Below are positions 49,592-50,178 of a stretch of 50,178 bases of DNA, one piece after another. The notes beneath the pieces were generated by a model, which did not search any database, was not told the DNA's origin, and saw only the letters and a program-made list of their open reading frames with translations. The translations under genes were made by a program, and so were the position numbers. This DNA comes from Thermovenabulum sp049723235. GTDB taxonomy: Bacteria > Bacillota > Thermosediminibacteria > Thermosediminibacterales > Thermosediminibacteraceae. Where the stretch lies: positions 1-50,178 of the forward strand of contig NZ_JBNARB010000018.1 of the NCBI RefSeq assembly GCF_049723235.1, given 5' to 3'. Position 1 is the stretch's first letter. Each line of letters opens with the position of its first letter.

Positions 49592-49810
49592 ACAATACCC
49601 CCTTTATATTATTTTATTTGTATGCAAACCCCTGCCGGGGTTGCATCCTTAGAGTATGTTCAAGAAATCACTTACATTAATATATTATAATATATAATAA
49701 TTCAAATTACAATAAATTTCATAAAATATGTTGTATTTAAAGATAATACATATTAGAAATTCCTGGTGAAAGGGTTAATTACTGGGATGAAATACTTGAG
49801 CGTAAAAAAT
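49592..49810. other. AT-rich spacer upstream of the flavin-domain gene
   Basis: Apart from the AAAGGGGGT ribosome-binding site near 49600, no hairpin or clear -35/-10 pair was identified on the minus strand. It should contain the gene's promoter. Confidence 0.3.
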
Positions 49811-49832
49811 AAAAAAGGTGCTATATCGCACC
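49811..49832 (-). terminator. Terminator after the thioredoxin-like gene
   Basis: On the minus strand, GGTGC (49832-49828) and GCACC (49821-49817) form a five-base stem with a six-base loop, followed by TTTTTT. Confidence 0.7.
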
Positions 49833-49860
49833 CTGATAAATAACATAATTTTACTAATTT

Positions 49861-50100
49861 TTATTTTAAATATTCCTGAATAAATTTTTTTACTTCCTCT
49901 TTTGTAGCTACCTTACCCGATACCTTTACTTCTTCGTTAATTACGAGGGCAGGTGTAACCATTACATACTCGGTAATTTTATTGATATCCTGAACCTTTT
50001 CTATTTGTGCTTCAATACCAAGCTCCTGCAAAGCTGCCCTTGTGTTTTCCTCTAATGCCTTGCATTTTGCACATCCCATGCCGAGGATTTTGATATTCAT
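49861..50100 (-). CDS. Small thioredoxin-family protein (redox-active disulfide protein 2 type)
   Basis: A 79-residue glutaredoxin/thioredoxin-fold protein with the redox motif CAKC in GMGCAKCKALEENTRAAL and a cis-proline region VTPALVINEEV. This is the short TM0996-like family, often encoded beside a permease or an ArsR regulator. GGGAGGAAAAAA precedes the ATG. The neighbour that would show its partner lies beyond the window edge. A role in thiol or metalloid handling is possible but unproven. Confidence 0.88.
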   Translation of the reverse strand: MNIKILGMGCAKCKALEENTRAALQELGIEAQIEKVQDINKITEYVMVTPALVINEEVKVSGKVATKEEVKKFIQEYLK

Positions 50101-50135
50101 TATTTTTTCCTCCCTTTTTATTATTGTAGATTTTC

Positions 50136-50176
50136 GGAAACTCAGTTTCCTTTATTATCAAACCCTCTTAAGAGGG
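50136..50176. other. Two palindromes at the window edge
   Basis: GGAAAC-TCA-GTTTCC (50136-50150) and the perfect palindrome CCCTCTTAAGAGGG (50163-50176) lie upstream of the thioredoxin-like gene on the minus strand. They could be operators or the end of a terminator of the next gene; the window stops here. Confidence 0.4.
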
Positions 50177-50178
50177 CT

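Noticed and set aside
1..50178. CRISPR arrays, tRNA/rRNA genes, insertion sequences or prophage genes
   Set aside because: No regularly spaced repeats, cloverleaf or rRNA-like segments, transposase or phage proteins were seen on either strand.

Overview
The window looks like a chromosomal segment of a low-GC, anaerobic, endospore-forming, probably thermophilic Firmicute of the Clostridia. The signs are sporulation genes (spoIID, a spoIIQ-type gene, spoIIID), an oxygen-sensitive glycyl-radical ribonucleotide reductase, a V-type ATPase, a SigI/RsgI pair, ECF vitamin transporters and AGG/AGA/ATA-rich codon use with many TTG starts. A member of the Thermosediminibacterales or Thermoanaerobacterales is a reasonable guess, but the sequence alone does not settle it. 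No rRNA, tRNA, CRISPR array, insertion sequence or prophage was seen.

Layout: (1) 1-5109 holds rpiB, glyA, upp, a dCMP deaminase gene, a wecA/tagO-type gene and wecB, the genes that usually precede the F-type ATP synthase operon in Clostridia. (2) 5299-7127 is a sigI-rsgI pair. (3) 7331-16032 begins with a small atpI-like gene and continues as a nine-gene V-type ATPase operon (G-I-K-E-C-F-A-B-D) where the F-type operon would be expected. The proteolipid carries the Na+-ligand set known from Enterococcus hirae NtpK. (4) 16100-24273 is a catabolic cassette: a PAS/AAA+/Fis sigma-54 activator, then two 18-bp upstream repeats, a terminator and a -24/-12 promoter, then genes for an SDR dehydrogenase, a KAS-III/HMG-CoA-synthase-like enzyme, a CoA-transferase, a small membrane protein, a Na+:solute symporter and an SCP2-type thiolase. 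A pathway for short 3-hydroxy or 3-keto acids is the best reading. (5) 24525-33720 returns to the conserved block: ywmB-like gene, murA, spoIID, spoIIQ-like M23 gene, spoIIID, mreB/mbl, flgF, flgG, flgJ-like gene, fabZ and a lipoprotein gene.

(6) 33729-35335 on the minus strand is an alpha-ribazole salvage pair (cblT, cblS candidates) behind a cobalamin riboswitch, with a Spy-like gene upstream. (7) 36093-39242 is a cyclic-2,3-diphosphoglycerate-synthetase-like P-loop protein behind a near-consensus sigma-54 promoter, followed by a RocB-type M20 hydrolase. (8) 39300-40364 (minus) is niaX/niaR for niacin. (9) 40694-44057 holds nrdD, nrdG and mobA. (10) 44070-48032 holds a CPA2 antiporter next to a PII-like protein, TrmI, a formate/nitrite-type channel and PlsY. 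(11) 48101-50100 (minus) holds a secreted protein with a peptidoglycan-binding domain and two FMN-attachment-motif repeats, and a thioredoxin-like CxxC protein.

Most striking observations: replacement of the F-type ATPase by a V-type ATPase with atpI left behind; a fully readable sigma-54 regulatory module plus a second sigma-54 promoter; inverted repeats that bury the ribosome-binding sites of spoIID and spoIIQ in read-through mRNA; an unassigned structured element between flgF and flgG; and a probable two-flavin extracellular electron carrier. Functions are inferred from protein motifs and gene order read by eye; no database search was run.
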